Position numbers and translations under genes: made by a program. The notes under the pieces were generated by a model. That model worked only from the letters and a program-made list of their open reading frames with translations. It had not been told where the DNA came from and did not search any database. A stretch of DNA of 64,000 nt from Proteus columbae (GTDB lineage Bacteria; Pseudomonadota; Gammaproteobacteria; Enterobacterales; Enterobacteriaceae), in assembly GCF_009914335.1 (NCBI RefSeq), contig NZ_CP043925.1, positions 1,302,001 through 1,366,000 of the forward strand, given 5' to 3'. Within the stretch, counting starts at the first letter, position 1. Each line of letters starts with the position of its first letter. Shown here piece by piece: positions 30,798-40,466 of this stretch.

Positions 30798-32525
30798 ATG
30801 GCGCATCAACCAATTAAAAGAGCAATCGCATATTCAGTTGTTATAGGTACACTCCTTTCTGGTCATTATGCAATAGCCACAGAAACAGAGTCGGTGACTT
30901 TATCTACACCCGAAACAGAAAACGCAACATTAGTTCCTGTCACTAGTGAAGTTATGCCAGCACCTGCAATTGTGGTTATGAAGGTTCCACAATTGACTGA
31001 GTTAGCAGTAAGAACAAAACTACAATCATGGAGCTCAACGGGATATAAACCGTTATATTTAAACCAGTTAGTGAAAGTTTACCAAGCAAGTGATTTAGCA
31101 TTAATCTGGCAAGATGAAAAAACAGTACAGCAATTACAGCAACAAATTGCTGAAGTGGCGATGTCGGGAACCCAACCTCAATTTGGGCAATGGTTAATAC
31201 AACTAGAGTCGCCTGAATTAACAAAAGAAGCACGCGACCTTATTTTATCAGATGCTTTTTTAGGCTATATCAGTTTCGTTGAGCAAGTAAATAAATCAGG
31301 CATATCTTTACTGTATCGTGATGTGATGCAAGTATTACCATCACCAACTGATAAGTCAGTCGTGGAATTACAGCAAAATATTCAAAATAACACCTTAGGT
31401 AGCTTTGTTATTTCTTATGCACCGTCCCATCCTTATTACGCCTTAATGAAAGAGGAAGTGCGAAAGCAGTTACATAGTTCAGTTGTTTGGCCAGAAATGA
31501 AAGGAACAACATCATTAAAGCCAAATCAATCATCACAAGAAGTTGTACCGCTGAGACAGATTTTACGTAATTTAAAATTAATTCCTGAGTTGGCAGCGAA
31601 TGAGCAGGAAATTGTGACAACCGTTTATGATGCGCCTTTAGTTGCGGCTGTTAAATTATTTCAAACTGCTCATGGATTAGAGCCCGATGGTGTTATTGGG
31701 CGACAAACGCGAGTGTGGTTAAATATAACACCAGCACAGCGCGCTAGCATTATGGCATTAAATATTCAACGTCTTCGCCTGACGCCAGCCATTGGTGATA
31801 CTGGAATTTGGGTTAATATTCCTGATTTCTCGCTCTATTTTTATGCCAATAACGAGCTTATTCTCGACTCAAAAGTCATTGTCGGTCGCCCAGATAGAAA
31901 AACACCGATTATGAGTAGTGCACTAAATAATGTTGTGGTTAACCCACCTTGGAATGTGCCAACAAGCATGACTCGTAAAGATATTGTACCTAGAGGTAAA
32001 GCAGATCCTAGTTACTTTAGTCGTAAGGGATATACCATTTATTCAGGGTGGGGGAATGATGCTTATCCTATTAACCCTTACGATATTGATTGGCAAAATA
32101 TGAGTGCTAATAACTTCCCTTACCGAATTTGGCAGGCTCCGGGACCAACAAACTCATTAGGCCGTTATAAATTTAATATGCCAAATTCAGATGCGATATA
32201 TCTGCATGACACACCAAATCATTCACTGTTTTCAAAAAATATGAGGGCAATTAGTTCAGGCTGTATTCGTGTTAATAAAGCCTCTGAACTTGCTTCAATT
32301 TTATTGGGCGATGCGGGATGGAAACAAGATAGAATTGATGCGGCACTAAAACGTGGTTCAACACAATATGCGCCAATTCCTGAACGTATTCCGGTTTATT
32401 TATATTATCAAACAGCATGGGTGGCTCAGGAAAATGCACCTCAATATCGTGCAGATATTTATGGTTATGACAAAGTCACGACTAATGCACAACCTTATTT
32501 AGAGAATATTAAGAAATACTTGTAA
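30798..32525 (+). CDS. ldtD: L,D-transpeptidase LdtD (YcbB)
   Basis: LdtD makes 3-3 cross-links in peptidoglycan and can bypass D,D-transpeptidases. The 575 residues begin with a signal sequence or anchor (residues about 8-28). They contain a peptidoglycan-binding-like repeat, VAAVKLFQTAHGLEPDGVIGRQTRVWLN, near 275-303. The YkuD catalytic domain follows, with YLHDTPNHSLFSKN and the nucleophile cysteine in SSGCIRVNKAS near residue 490. E. coli LdtD is longer (615), mainly in its N-terminal region. The downstream neighbour ycbK is conserved. Confidence 0.95.
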   Translation: MAHQPIKRAIAYSVVIGTLLSGHYAIATETESVTLSTPETENATLVPVTSEVMPAPAIVVMKVPQLTELAVRTKLQSWSSTGYKPLYLNQLVKVYQASDLALIWQDEKTVQQLQQQIAEVAMSGTQPQFGQWLIQLESPELTKEARDLILSDAFLGYISFVEQVNKSGISLLYRDVMQVLPSPTDKSVVELQQNIQNNTLGSFVISYAPSHPYYALMKEEVRKQLHSSVVWPEMKGTTSLKPNQSSQEVVPLRQILRNLKLIPELAANEQEIVTTVYDAPLVAAVKLFQTAHGLEPDGVIGRQTRVWLNITPAQRASIMALNIQRLRLTPAIGDTGIWVNIPDFSLYFYANNELILDSKVIVGRPDRKTPIMSSALNNVVVNPPWNVPTSMTRKDIVPRGKADPSYFSRKGYTIYSGWGNDAYPINPYDIDWQNMSANNFPYRIWQAPGPTNSLGRYKFNMPNSDAIYLHDTPNHSLFSKNMRAISSGCIRVNKASELASILLGDAGWKQDRIDAALKRGSTQYAPIPERIPVYLYYQTAWVAQENAPQYRADIYGYDKVTTNAQPYLENIKKYL

Positions 32526-32547
32526 TATAAATAAATATAAATTGAAT

Positions 32548-32580
32548 AAAGGGTAGCTAATTTGGCTATCCTTTATTTTT
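32548..32580 (+). terminator. Intrinsic terminator of ldtD
   Basis: AAAGGGTAGC and GCTATCCTTT form a 10-bp stem (one G-T pair) with a 7-nt loop, followed by ATTTTT. Confidence 0.82.
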
Positions 32581-32868
32581 ATATAAATCAATAAGATGAA
32601 ATCACTCTCTTATGATTATTAATAGGGTAATTAAAAATATAATAAATTATAAAATATTTTTAAAATTTCTATTAAAAATAGAATGATAAAAATAGAATGA
32701 TAAAAATGGAATTTAGTATAAATAACTAAACTTATAAAATTACTAATGGCATTAAATTGAAATGAAGTGTTATTTACAATACTATACAAACTGTAAGAAA
32801 CAATTCGAGAAAAATATTGTCATAATAAAGGTTCTTCTTCCTGAAATAATTTTTTGAGTGCATATACT
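32581..32868. other. Very AT-rich spacer between ldtD and ycbK
   Basis: About 290 bp with short tandem duplications such as AATAGAATGATAAA repeated around 32680-32705. There is no gene. The ycbK promoter is presumably here. The repeats look like slippage in AT-rich DNA. Confidence 0.45.
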
Positions 32869-33417
32869 ATGGATATTATTGATTCACATCGCCGTAAATG
32901 GCTGGGGCTTGGTATGGCCGCAGTGGGGTTAGGTTTATTACCTTCTCATGCTTTTGCTTCACTAGCGACACCTCGTCCAAAAATCCTTCGCTTTAATAAT
33001 TTAAATACAGGTGAAACTATTAAAGCCGAGTTTTTTGATGGAAAACGTTATAATAAACATGAGCTTGCTAAACTAAATCATCTCTTTAGAGATTACCGTC
33101 AAAACAAAATCAAAACGATTGATCCTGCACTGTTTGACCAAATCTACTTATTGCAAGTGATGCTTAATAACAATAAACCCGTTGAGCTTATTTCAGGTTA
33201 TCGTTCTTTAGTGACAAATAATAATCTACGTCATAGTAGTAGCGGAGTGGCAAAGAAGAGCTATCACACGCGTGGACAAGCAATGGATTTTCGTTTAGTC
33301 GGCACTGATCTTTCTAAAGTGCGTCAAGTTGCATTAAGAATGAAAGCAGGTGGTGTAGGCTATTATCCAAGAAGTAATTTTGTGCATATTGATACAGGAC
33401 CTGTCCGCTCATGGTAA
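32869..33417 (+). CDS. ycbK: Tat-exported YcbK family protein (DUF882, M15-type peptidase fold)
   Basis: From ATG 32869 the protein has 182 residues, the length of E. coli YcbK. The N-terminus HRRKWLGLGMAAVGLG resembles a twin-arginine signal (RRKWLG) ending near AFA. The domain keeps the zinc-peptidase-like motifs SGYRS, HTRGQAMDFRL and NFVHIDTGPVR of the DUF882/M15 family, suggesting a periplasmic peptidoglycan-related role. A TTG at 32854 would add five residues (MSAYT), but the ATG start matches the family. It follows ldtD and precedes ycbL by about 40 bp. Confidence 0.93.
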   Translation: MDIIDSHRRKWLGLGMAAVGLGLLPSHAFASLATPRPKILRFNNLNTGETIKAEFFDGKRYNKHELAKLNHLFRDYRQNKIKTIDPALFDQIYLLQVMLNNNKPVELISGYRSLVTNNNLRHSSSGVAKKSYHTRGQAMDFRLVGTDLSKVRQVALRMKAGGVGYYPRSNFVHIDTGPVRSW

Positions 33418-33454
33418 TCTATTGAGAATTAGATAATAAAGAGTGGAGTGATTC

Positions 33455-34105
33455 ATGATGTATCACATTGTACCTGTGACAAACTATATGCAAAATTGCA
33501 CCCTTATTTGGTGTGATGAAACGAAGGAAGCAGCAATTGTTGATCCCGGTGGTGATGTTGAAACGTTAATTGCAGAAATAGAAGAACGCCAATTAACATT
33601 GACCAAAGTATTATTAACACACGGACACTTTGATCATATTGCAGGCACCTCACAAATTGTTGAGCACTTCAATGTCCCTGTTTACGGTCCTCATAAAGAT
33701 GATAATTTCTTATTAGAAGAATTAGAACAACAGTGCCGTATGTTTAATTTTCCTTGCGGAAAATCATTTACACCAGATAGTTGGTTAAATGAAGGTGATA
33801 CCGTCACGATAGGTAAAACAATTTCGTTATCTGTCTTACATTGCCCTGGTCATACTCCAGGACATGTTATTTTTGTTAATCATCAGAATAAACTCATCTC
33901 TATGGGAGATGTGTTATTCAAAGAAAGCATTGGTCGTACTGATTTCCCTCGTGGAAACCATGCCGATCTTATTGCTTCAATCAAAAATAAAGTATTACCT
34001 TTAGGCGATGATTATCTGTTTATTCCGGGACATGGTCCTATGTCTAATTTAGGGCATGAACGCCGATATAATCCTTTTTTACAAGATGAAATGCCAATCT
34101 GGTAA
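33455..34105 (+). CDS. ycbL: Metallo-beta-lactamase-fold hydrolase YcbL
   Basis: YcbL is a glyoxalase II-like cytoplasmic metallohydrolase. The 216 residues carry the metal motif THGHFDHIAG near residue 52, a second ligand region HCPGHTPGHV near 130, the aspartate ligand in SMGDVLF and a last histidine in PGHGPMS. The length equals E. coli YcbL (215). Two tandem ATG codons (33455, 33458) follow GGAGTG. The substrate in vivo is not established. The gene ends in a terminator and is convergent with aspC. Confidence 0.93.
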   Translation: MMYHIVPVTNYMQNCTLIWCDETKEAAIVDPGGDVETLIAEIEERQLTLTKVLLTHGHFDHIAGTSQIVEHFNVPVYGPHKDDNFLLEELEQQCRMFNFPCGKSFTPDSWLNEGDTVTIGKTISLSVLHCPGHTPGHVIFVNHQNKLISMGDVLFKESIGRTDFPRGNHADLIASIKNKVLPLGDDYLFIPGHGPMSNLGHERRYNPFLQDEMPIW

Positions 34106-34130
34106 TACTATAATATCCATTAATTAACGC

Positions 34131-34158
34131 AAAGCTCTTTATTATAAAGGGCTTTTTT
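34131..34158 (+). terminator. Intrinsic terminator of ycbL
   Basis: AAAGCTCTTTAT and ATAAAGGGCTTT pair (one G-T) with only one base between the arms, so the true loop is a few bases larger. A T run follows. Confidence 0.78.
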
Positions 34159-34201
34159 TATGAATAAAAAAGTGTGGTTTATTTTTCTTTTATATCAATA
34201 A

Positions 34202-34232
34202 AAATGCCATGTTATTTAATAACATGGCATTT
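34202..34232 (-). terminator. Intrinsic terminator of aspC
   Basis: AAATGCCATGTTAT and ATAACATGGCATTT are perfect 14-bp arms around TTA. On the minus strand T residues follow. It lies just past the aspC stop at 34258. Confidence 0.85.
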
Positions 34233-34257
34233 ATCTTAATTACCCTTTAGAAGGCAA

Positions 34258-35448
34258 TTAGAGTACAGCAACAATGGCTTCGCACAGTGGAACCATATTC
34301 TCAAGGGTTAAACCTGCAACGTTAATACGACCTGAACCCACGATATAAATACCATATTCAGCACGTAAACGCTCAACTTGCTCTTTATTTAAACCACTAA
34401 ATGAGAACATACCATTTTGGTCGATAATAAAGCTAAAGTCTTGTTTAGCGCCTTTTTCTTGTAGTGTAGTCACTAACAATTGACGCATACGCTGAATACG
34501 TTCGCGCATGGTTGTGAGTTCTTCAATCCACTCTTCTTTTAACTCTGGGTTAGAAAGAATAGTCGTTACCACTGAAGCGCCATGCGCTGGTGGGTTAGAG
34601 TAGTTAGCACGAATAATGGCTTTTGCTTGGCTAAAGGCTTTTTCCGCAGTCTCACTGTCTTTTGTGACAATAGTACATGCGCCTACACGCTCATTATAAA
34701 GGCCGAAATTTTTAGAGTATGAACTTGCGACAATAAGCTCAGGATTTTTTTCTGTAAAGAGGCGTAAGCCTTGGGCATCTTCTTCAAGACCACGCGCAAA
34801 ACCTTGGTATGCAAAGTCAAAGACAGGTAGCCAGCCTTTTTCTGCTGATAATGCTGCGAGTTGGCGCCATTGTTCTTCTGTTGGATCAATACCGCTTGGG
34901 TTATGACAGCATCCGTGGAATAACACTACATCGCCAGCCTGTGCATTAGCAAGGCTTGCCAGCATGCCTTCAAAATCTAATCCACGATTTTCTGCATCAT
35001 AATAATCATAATTACAGATCTCAAGACCTGCTGTTTTGAAAATATTATTATGGTTAGGCCACGTTGGATTACTTATCCAGACACGTTTTGCTGTGGTTTG
35101 TTGAGCAATAAAATCAGCGGCGATACGTAAAGCGCCAGTACCACCCGGTGCTTGTGCTGTGCGTGCGCGCTTTTCAGAGATAATAGGATGTTGTTCACCA
35201 AACAGAAGCGCTTGGGTAACATTGCCAAATTCAGGGATACCGCTAATAGGAAGGTAGTTTTTAGTGGTTTCGTTTTCTAACAGGTATTTTTCTGCTTTCT
35301 TAACAGTGGTTAAAACAGGTGTTTTACCTGTCTCATCCTTGTAAACACCAATTCCTAAATTAATTTTGTTTTCACGAGGATCAGAACGGAAACTATCAGC
35401 TAAACCCAGAATAGGATCGGCTGGTGCAGCAATGATTTTCTCAAACAT
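34258..35448 (-). CDS. aspC: Aspartate aminotransferase
   Basis: AspC is a class I PLP transaminase interconverting aspartate/2-oxoglutarate and oxaloacetate/glutamate. The chosen start ([20 protein letters not shown]) gives 396 residues, the E. coli AspC length. The frame is open eight codons further to 35472. The PLP lysine lies in [31 protein letters not shown] and the C-terminal GRINVAG with the carboxylate-binding arginine are intact. The gene order ycbL-aspC-ompF-asnS is as in E. coli. Confidence 0.97.
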   Translation of the reverse strand: MFEKIIAAPADPILGLADSFRSDPRENKINLGIGVYKDETGKTPVLTTVKKAEKYLLENETTKNYLPISGIPEFGNVTQALLFGEQHPIISEKRARTAQAPGGTGALRIAADFIAQQTTAKRVWISNPTWPNHNNIFKTAGLEICNYDYYDAENRGLDFEGMLASLANAQAGDVVLFHGCCHNPSGIDPTEEQWRQLAALSAEKGWLPVFDFAYQGFARGLEEDAQGLRLFTEKNPELIVASSYSKNFGLYNERVGACTIVTKDSETAEKAFSQAKAIIRANYSNPPAHGASVVTTILSNPELKEEWIEELTTMRERIQRMRQLLVTTLQEKGAKQDFSFIIDQNGMFSFSGLNKEQVERLRAEYGIYIVGSGRINVAGLTLENMVPLCEAIVAVL

Positions 35449-35825
35449 AGTGTAATTGTTCCCTAAGCTCAAAACGAAGCCGAAATATGAGTATCAAGAG
35501 TAACGCTATGAAGGCTTTTTGCCAACTGTTTGTAGAGAAATTAACAAGAAGTTGTGAACTAAGTGAGAATAAATAGCAAATCAAGATGTAAATAAGTGAA
35601 TATCCTGTGATTACATTAACATGTAAAAATAATCACTAAAAAGACATAATTGTTTAGTGGGATAAACTTTTGGATAATTTGAAAAATAAAGAAAAGGGGG
35701 GATATTTTTAAGTGAATAAATAAATGGCGTGTTGTGATGGTTAAATTGTACAAATAAAAAAGCAACACCGAAGTGTTGCTTTTCAAATCAATTAACTTGA
35801 TTGTTTAATTACCTATAAGCGGTAA
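35449..35825. other. Gap between ompF and aspC
   Basis: About 375 bp holding the ompF terminator (35757-35783) and the promoter region of aspC on the minus strand. AGGGA before the aspC ATG is the likely ribosome-binding site. No regulatory box is recognised. Confidence 0.5.
35757..35783 (-). terminator. Intrinsic terminator of ompF
   Basis: AAGCAACAC and GTGTTGCTT form a perfect 9-bp stem with a four-base loop (CGAA on plus, TTCG on minus). A T run follows on the minus strand. Confidence 0.9.
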
Positions 35826-36914
35826 TTAGAACTGATAAGTCAGACCTAAACCAACTACGTTATCGTCGTTGATGCCCAGTTTGTTATCAGATTTGATCAG
35901 GTTGATTTTGTAATCAACAACTGCAGTCATGTTTTTGTTAAATTTGTAGAAAGAACCTACAGAGATATATTTAACTAAATCTTCGTCATTTACGCCATTA
36001 ACTTGTAAGTCTTTACCTTTAGATTGAACATAACCTAAAGATGGTTTCAGACCTAAGTCAGCGAAATCATATTGTGCAGTTAACTCAACGTTTTGAGTTT
36101 TGTTAGCAATGTTTCCTTTGAAACCAGTCATGTTACGAGTTTCACCGTACATAGCTGCTAAGTAAACGTTGTTAGCTGCGAATTTACCACCAAAGTTCCA
36201 TGCTTCTGCACGTTCGCCTTTAGCAGTGCTTAATTTTTGTTCTGCAGTACGAGCAGCGTTAGAATAGCCACCACCCAGTGTAACGCCCCAGCCTAACTCA
36301 TAAGCTGTAGAGAAACCGAAACCGTCACCATTTTGTTTTTTGATGTCAGTACGGTCATTGTTAGTTTCTGAGTTGTTTTTACCTTGATATTGCAGAGCAA
36401 AGCTCAGACCATCAACGTAACCGAACATATCAGTGTTACGGTAAGTCAGAACGCCAGTGGTACGGCCAGTCATGAAATTGTCAGTTTGTGACATTGAGTC
36501 GCCGCCCCATAAAGGCAGAACGTCTGTCCATGCGTTGGTGTCGTAAATTACACCGTAGTTACGACCGTAATCTAATGAACCGAAGTCAGCAAATTTAAAA
36601 CCAGCGTAAGCGAAACGAGCACGAGAATCAGTGTCGCCTTCAGCTTTGTTAGTACGGATTTCGTATTCGAAACGACCGAAACCAACTAAATCTTTATTGA
36701 TTTGAGTTTCGCCTTTGAAACCGATACGAGCACGAGAAGCATCACCGCTTTCATTGCCACGATCTCTATCAGAGTTAGCGAAGTAATGACGAACGTCAAC
36801 TTTACCGTAGATGTCTACTTTGTTGCCGTCTTTGTTATACATTTCAGCTGCGTTTGCTGCACCAGCAAACATTAAAGCTGGGATTACCACTGCAAGAAGA
36901 TTGCGCTTCATCAT
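35826..36914 (-). CDS. ompF: OmpF/OmpC-type general porin
   Basis: This is a trimeric 16-strand beta-barrel porin of the outer membrane. From [10 protein letters not shown] it has 362 residues, the length of E. coli OmpF. A signal peptide ending in GAANA precedes [19 protein letters not shown]. The constriction-loop region reads VLPLWGGDS, where E. coli has MLPEFGGD, so pore-lining residues differ. The chain ends in the terminal phenylalanine (LGLTYQF) needed for barrel assembly. GAGGG lies 8 nt before the first ATG of a tandem ATG-ATG, so 36914 is preferred over 36911. The longer frame to 36929 is not supported. Position between aspC and asnS makes it the positional ompF. Confidence 0.93.
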   Translation of the reverse strand: MMKRNLLAVVIPALMFAGAANAAEMYNKDGNKVDIYGKVDVRHYFANSDRDRGNESGDASRARIGFKGETQINKDLVGFGRFEYEIRTNKAEGDTDSRARFAYAGFKFADFGSLDYGRNYGVIYDTNAWTDVLPLWGGDSMSQTDNFMTGRTTGVLTYRNTDMFGYVDGLSFALQYQGKNNSETNNDRTDIKKQNGDGFGFSTAYELGWGVTLGGGYSNAARTAEQKLSTAKGERAEAWNFGGKFAANNVYLAAMYGETRNMTGFKGNIANKTQNVELTAQYDFADLGLKPSLGYVQSKGKDLQVNGVNDEDLVKYISVGSFYKFNKNMTAVVDYKINLIKSDNKLGINDDNVVGLGLTYQF

Positions 36915-37254
36915 TATTATTACCCTCATTGGTGTTATTCAGACACCTTTGCCACTGCCAGAAATAGTTTCTTAATTTTTATGGAACTATTTATGAGAGT
37001 TAAGTGTCGTCTGTGTCGGGTGACAGTGTTCCATTGGTAAAAAATTTTATCTACCCCCAATTTGCTACAAAAACGAAAAAAGTGTAACAAATTGTAACTA
37101 TGTATTTCAAAGTGTGTATTTCGGGGAACTTTTGAATCAAATAACAGCCATGCATAAAAAAAGCCAACCTTGTGGTTGGCTTCTTCACTTAAGTTAAACT
37201 TGTGCAATAAAACAGCAGTGCAAATTTTTAGCTGAATACTAATTAATCACTAAA
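36915..37254 (-). promoter_or_regulatory. ompF upstream region and asnS terminator
   Basis: About 340 bp. The asnS terminator lies at 37155-37182 on the minus strand (AAGCCAACC / GGTTGGCTT with a 4-nt loop, then a T run). Nearer ompF comes a long leader of the type that in E. coli pairs with the small RNA MicF. A 90-codon frame across this region is explained by these signals and is not reported as a gene. Confidence 0.6.
37079..37101 (-). promoter_or_regulatory. OmpR-like binding site upstream of ompF
   Basis: On the minus strand the sequence TAGTTACAATTTGTTACACT resembles the E. coli ompF F1 OmpR site (TTTAC...GGTTACA), with two direct TTAC-type half sites 10 bp apart. It lies about 165 bp before the ompF start. 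OmpR control is known for E. coli ompF and inferred here. Confidence 0.5.
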
Positions 37255-38655
37255 TTAGAAATCAGCATTTCTTGGTGTACGAGGGAATGGAATAACTTCA
37301 CGAACGTTTGCGACACCCGTCACATAAGCAACTAAACGTTCAAAGCCTAAACCAAATCCTGAGTGAGGTACGGTGCCATAACGACGCAGGTCGCGATACC
37401 ACCAGTAGTCTTCTTTGCTCATTCCCATTTCGTCTAAACGTTTATCAAACATATCTAAACGCTCTTCACGTTGAGAACCACCGATGATTTCACCAATTCC
37501 TGGTGCTAATACATCCATTGCTGCAACTGTTTTACCGTCTTCATTCATACGCATATAGAATGCTTTGATGTCTTTCGGATAGTTTTTCACCACAACAGGT
37601 GCTTTAAAGTGTTTCTCTGCAAGATAACGTTCATGCTCAGAAGAGAGGTCAACACCCCAATAAACTGGGTTTTCAAATTTCTCACCACAGTTTTCAAGCA
37701 CAGTAACTGCATCGGTATAATCAATTTGAGCAAAGTCAGAGGTGATAAAGTTCTCTAAGCGTGTGATAGCGTCTTTATCGACACGTTGTGCAAAGAACTC
37801 CATATCATCTTTACGCTCTGCTAATACAGCGGCAAAGGTGTATTTCAGCATTTTTTCAGCAAGAGCTGCGATATCGTTAAGATCAGCAAATGCCACTTCA
37901 GGCTCTACCATCCAGAATTCAGCGAGGTGACGACTGGTATTTGAGTTTTCAGCACGGAATGTTGGGCCGAAGGTGTACACTTTGCTTAATGCAGAGGCGT
38001 AAGTTTCACCATTTAACTGACCAGAAACAGTTAAAAACGCTTCACGGCCAAAAAAGTCTTCACTGAAATCGACTTCGCCTTTATCTGTGCGTGGCAGGTT
38101 GTTCATATCTAATGTAGAGACACGGAACATTTCACCTGCACCTTCTGTATCTGCCGCCGTAATCAGTGGCGTAGAAACCCAGAAGAAGCCTTGTTCATCG
38201 AAGAAACGATGTAGTGCTTGTGCTAATGTGTGACGAACACGAGCAACTGCACCAATTAAGTTAGTACGAGGACGAAGGTGAGCAACTTCACGTAGGTACT
38301 CAATACTATGACGTTTGGCGGCCATCGGATAAGTTTCCGGATCATCGACCATTCCTACCACAACAACATGAGTGGCTTGAATTTCAAAGTTCTGTCCCTG
38401 GCCCGGAGATTCAACAATTTTACCGGTGACTTCCACAGAACAGCCTGTGGTTAAGTGCAGCACTTCATCTTGATAATTCGGTAAATTATTATTAATGATG
38501 GCCTGTACTGGATTAAAGCAGGAACCGTCATAGACGGTAAGGAATGAGATACCAGCTTTTGAATCTCTTCTTGTACGTACCCAACCGCGAACGGTGACGT
38601 CTTCGCCAACCGCGATACGGCCTTGCAGTACGTCGACTACAGGCGCAACGATCAT
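37255..38655 (-). CDS. asnS: Asparaginyl-tRNA synthetase
   Basis: AsnS charges tRNA-Asn. The 466 residues equal E. coli AsnS. An N-terminal OB anticodon-binding domain ([28 protein letters not shown]) is followed by the class II catalytic core. Motif 2 is in [22 protein letters not shown]. Motif 3 is in [15 protein letters not shown] near the C-terminus. It is its own unit, with a terminator downstream before ompF. In this window pncB is transcribed in the same direction upstream. Confidence 0.97.
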   Translation of the reverse strand: MIVAPVVDVLQGRIAVGEDVTVRGWVRTRRDSKAGISFLTVYDGSCFNPVQAIINNNLPNYQDEVLHLTTGCSVEVTGKIVESPGQGQNFEIQATHVVVVGMVDDPETYPMAAKRHSIEYLREVAHLRPRTNLIGAVARVRHTLAQALHRFFDEQGFFWVSTPLITAADTEGAGEMFRVSTLDMNNLPRTDKGEVDFSEDFFGREAFLTVSGQLNGETYASALSKVYTFGPTFRAENSNTSRHLAEFWMVEPEVAFADLNDIAALAEKMLKYTFAAVLAERKDDMEFFAQRVDKDAITRLENFITSDFAQIDYTDAVTVLENCGEKFENPVYWGVDLSSEHERYLAEKHFKAPVVVKNYPKDIKAFYMRMNEDGKTVAAMDVLAPGIGEIIGGSQREERLDMFDKRLDEMGMSKEDYWWYRDLRRYGTVPHSGFGLGFERLVAYVTGVANVREVIPFPRTPRNADF

Positions 38656-38858
38656 AAATAAATCTCTCTTCGTTTAATTAAAATAATTGTTTGGTTAATT
38701 CACTCTGCCCCTGTCGGACAGTTTTTCTATGTTACTTGCAATAGCGCAGGAAACAAGTAGGAAATTTTAGTTTAAAGAGTCAATAAAGAAGAGAAAAGCT
38801 TTTGTATAAAATAAATTGATAAAATAGGTGAAATATTGATAAAGGCAGGTGTTATGAC

Positions 38859-38889
38859 AAAAGAAAGGGCAATTATTACCCTTTCTTTT
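38859..38889 (-). terminator. Intrinsic terminator of pncB
   Basis: AAAAGAAAGGG and CCCTTTCTTTT are perfect 11-bp arms with a 9-nt loop, just past the pncB stop on the minus strand. Confidence 0.8.
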
Positions 38890-38911
38890 ATTAATGAAGA
38901 TTTTTAGCTAA

Positions 38912-40126
38912 TTAACAGGCCTGTTTAACAAGAGGAACGTCAAAGGCTTTTCGTAGCTTGTCAACAAAGTCATTATCGTCACAAATTGTTTTACCTGGGC
39001 TATCTGATAATTTAGCCACTGGCTTACCATTACACTCCACCAGCTTAATCACAATATTAAGAGGCGTTATTTCAGGAATGTTACAAGTGAGTCGAGTACC
39101 AATACCAAAGATTAGACGAATACGCTTATGGAAATGCTTATAAAGTACGAGTGCTTTTTGAAAATCGAGACTATCAGAAAAGACTAATACTTTACTCATG
39201 GGATCAATGCCCAATTTTTCATAATGCGCGATCGCTTTTTCACCCCATTCAATCGGATCGCCTGAGTCATGACGTAAACCTTGGTAGCTCTCTGCAAAGG
39301 CTTTATCAAAATCACGCAAAAACGCATCCATTGTAATGCAATCTGTTAATGCAATACCTAATTGATCTGGATATTCATCTAACCAAGATTGCAAGGCTGC
39401 ACGTTGGCTATTTGCCAGTTCAGGGCTAATCTGCTGATGAGCTTGAAACCACTCGTGAGCTTGTGTTCCCACAGGAGCCAAATGCATACGCTCAGCTAAA
39501 TGATAGTTACTTGTACCAATAAGATAAGGGAAATGATTTTTCAGCTCATCCACAATGGCACACTGCACATCATAAGAGAAACGGCGGCGAGTACCAAAAT
39601 CCATTAATTTAAAATCAGCTAAGTCAATCTGTTGTTCAGCCGCATCACGGTAGAAGATGTCAATTAATTTACGTAGTTGATTAACTGCATCATCAGGCGT
39701 GATTTGAGGAGAACGAGCACGATGTACAATTTCACTCACTAAAGCTAACAAAGGAACTTCCCATAGAATAACTTCGCGCCAAGGCCCCGTTATTCTTATC
39801 GACAGTTGGTTTTCAGGTATTGTTGAAATTTGGACTTGTTCTGGTTTAAAGCGAAAATGCTTAAACCATTGCAGATAGTCATTTTTGAAAAAGGGGAGGC
39901 TCTGAAGATAGTCAAATTCTTCATTCGTTAATGACAAGTCTGCCATCATATTAACTTGATGGCGTAAGGTTGTTGCATATTCACCTAGACGTTCATCACT
40001 CCGACAGCGGAACTCAGCAACGACAGGAATATCACTATAATGGTGGTAAACCGCTTGTTGCATGTGGAGCTTATATGCATCGGTATCCAACAGTGATGTA
40101 ATAATCGGTGTAGCGTCTAAAATCAT
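38912..40126 (-). CDS. pncB: Nicotinate phosphoribosyltransferase
   Basis: PncB makes nicotinate mononucleotide from nicotinate and PRPP with ATP, feeding NAD salvage. The 404 residues start [26 protein letters not shown] and contain [13 protein letters not shown] near 210, [11 protein letters not shown], the catalytic-site segment FRHDSGDP-like ([13 protein letters not shown]) near 295 and KLSDSPGKT near the end. The length is close to E. coli PncB (400). A NadR-type palindrome lies about 140 bp upstream. It is divergent from pepN, as in E. coli. Confidence 0.96.
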   Translation of the reverse strand: MILDATPIITSLLDTDAYKLHMQQAVYHHYSDIPVVAEFRCRSDERLGEYATTLRHQVNMMADLSLTNEEFDYLQSLPFFKNDYLQWFKHFRFKPEQVQISTIPENQLSIRITGPWREVILWEVPLLALVSEIVHRARSPQITPDDAVNQLRKLIDIFYRDAAEQQIDLADFKLMDFGTRRRFSYDVQCAIVDELKNHFPYLIGTSNYHLAERMHLAPVGTQAHEWFQAHQQISPELANSQRAALQSWLDEYPDQLGIALTDCITMDAFLRDFDKAFAESYQGLRHDSGDPIEWGEKAIAHYEKLGIDPMSKVLVFSDSLDFQKALVLYKHFHKRIRLIFGIGTRLTCNIPEITPLNIVIKLVECNGKPVAKLSDSPGKTICDDNDFVDKLRKAFDVPLVKQAC

Positions 40127-40466
40127 AGCGCGTCAAGCATCCTCACGGAGCGTTTTTATGTCTGCTAAATCGTTAAGGTTGGAGAGTATACCCGAATATG
40201 ACGACAAAGCGTCACTATTCAACAATATTTCTCTGCGACATAAAAACAAGCTGTAAAACTTAGATGAGTTTACCACGTTAAACATAATTTGGGAGTATAT
40301 TAGCATCATTTACCAAATAAATTGATTACATGTATTAATAAACTATTAACATTCCGTTAACTTTTAATGGTTTCAATTGAATATTCGACTGGCTAAACAG
40401 ATTTTTGACGAGTAAGCTTTGGCAATATAACCGTTAAATAGTCGTGTTAACTAAAAGGTTTTTTCT
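40127..40466. promoter_or_regulatory. Divergent promoter region of pncB and pepN
   Basis: About 340 bp between divergent genes. It contains the NadR-type box and AT-rich DNA leading to pepN, whose ribosome-binding sequence is AAAAGG before ATG 40467. A 64-codon frame on the plus strand is an antisense extension of pncB and not a gene. Confidence 0.5.
40267..40284 (-). promoter_or_regulatory. NadR-type operator upstream of pncB
   Basis: AGTTTA-CCACGT-TAAACA matches the 18-bp NadR box TGTTTA-N6-TAAACA with one mismatch. NadR represses pncB, nadA and nadB in enterobacteria when NAD is plentiful. Position and match support the same control here. Confidence 0.65.

Noticed and set aside
36935..37207. 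90-codon minus-strand frame upstream of ompF
   Set aside because: It spans the asnS terminator, the OmpR-like site and the ompF leader, and its sequence resembles no known family.
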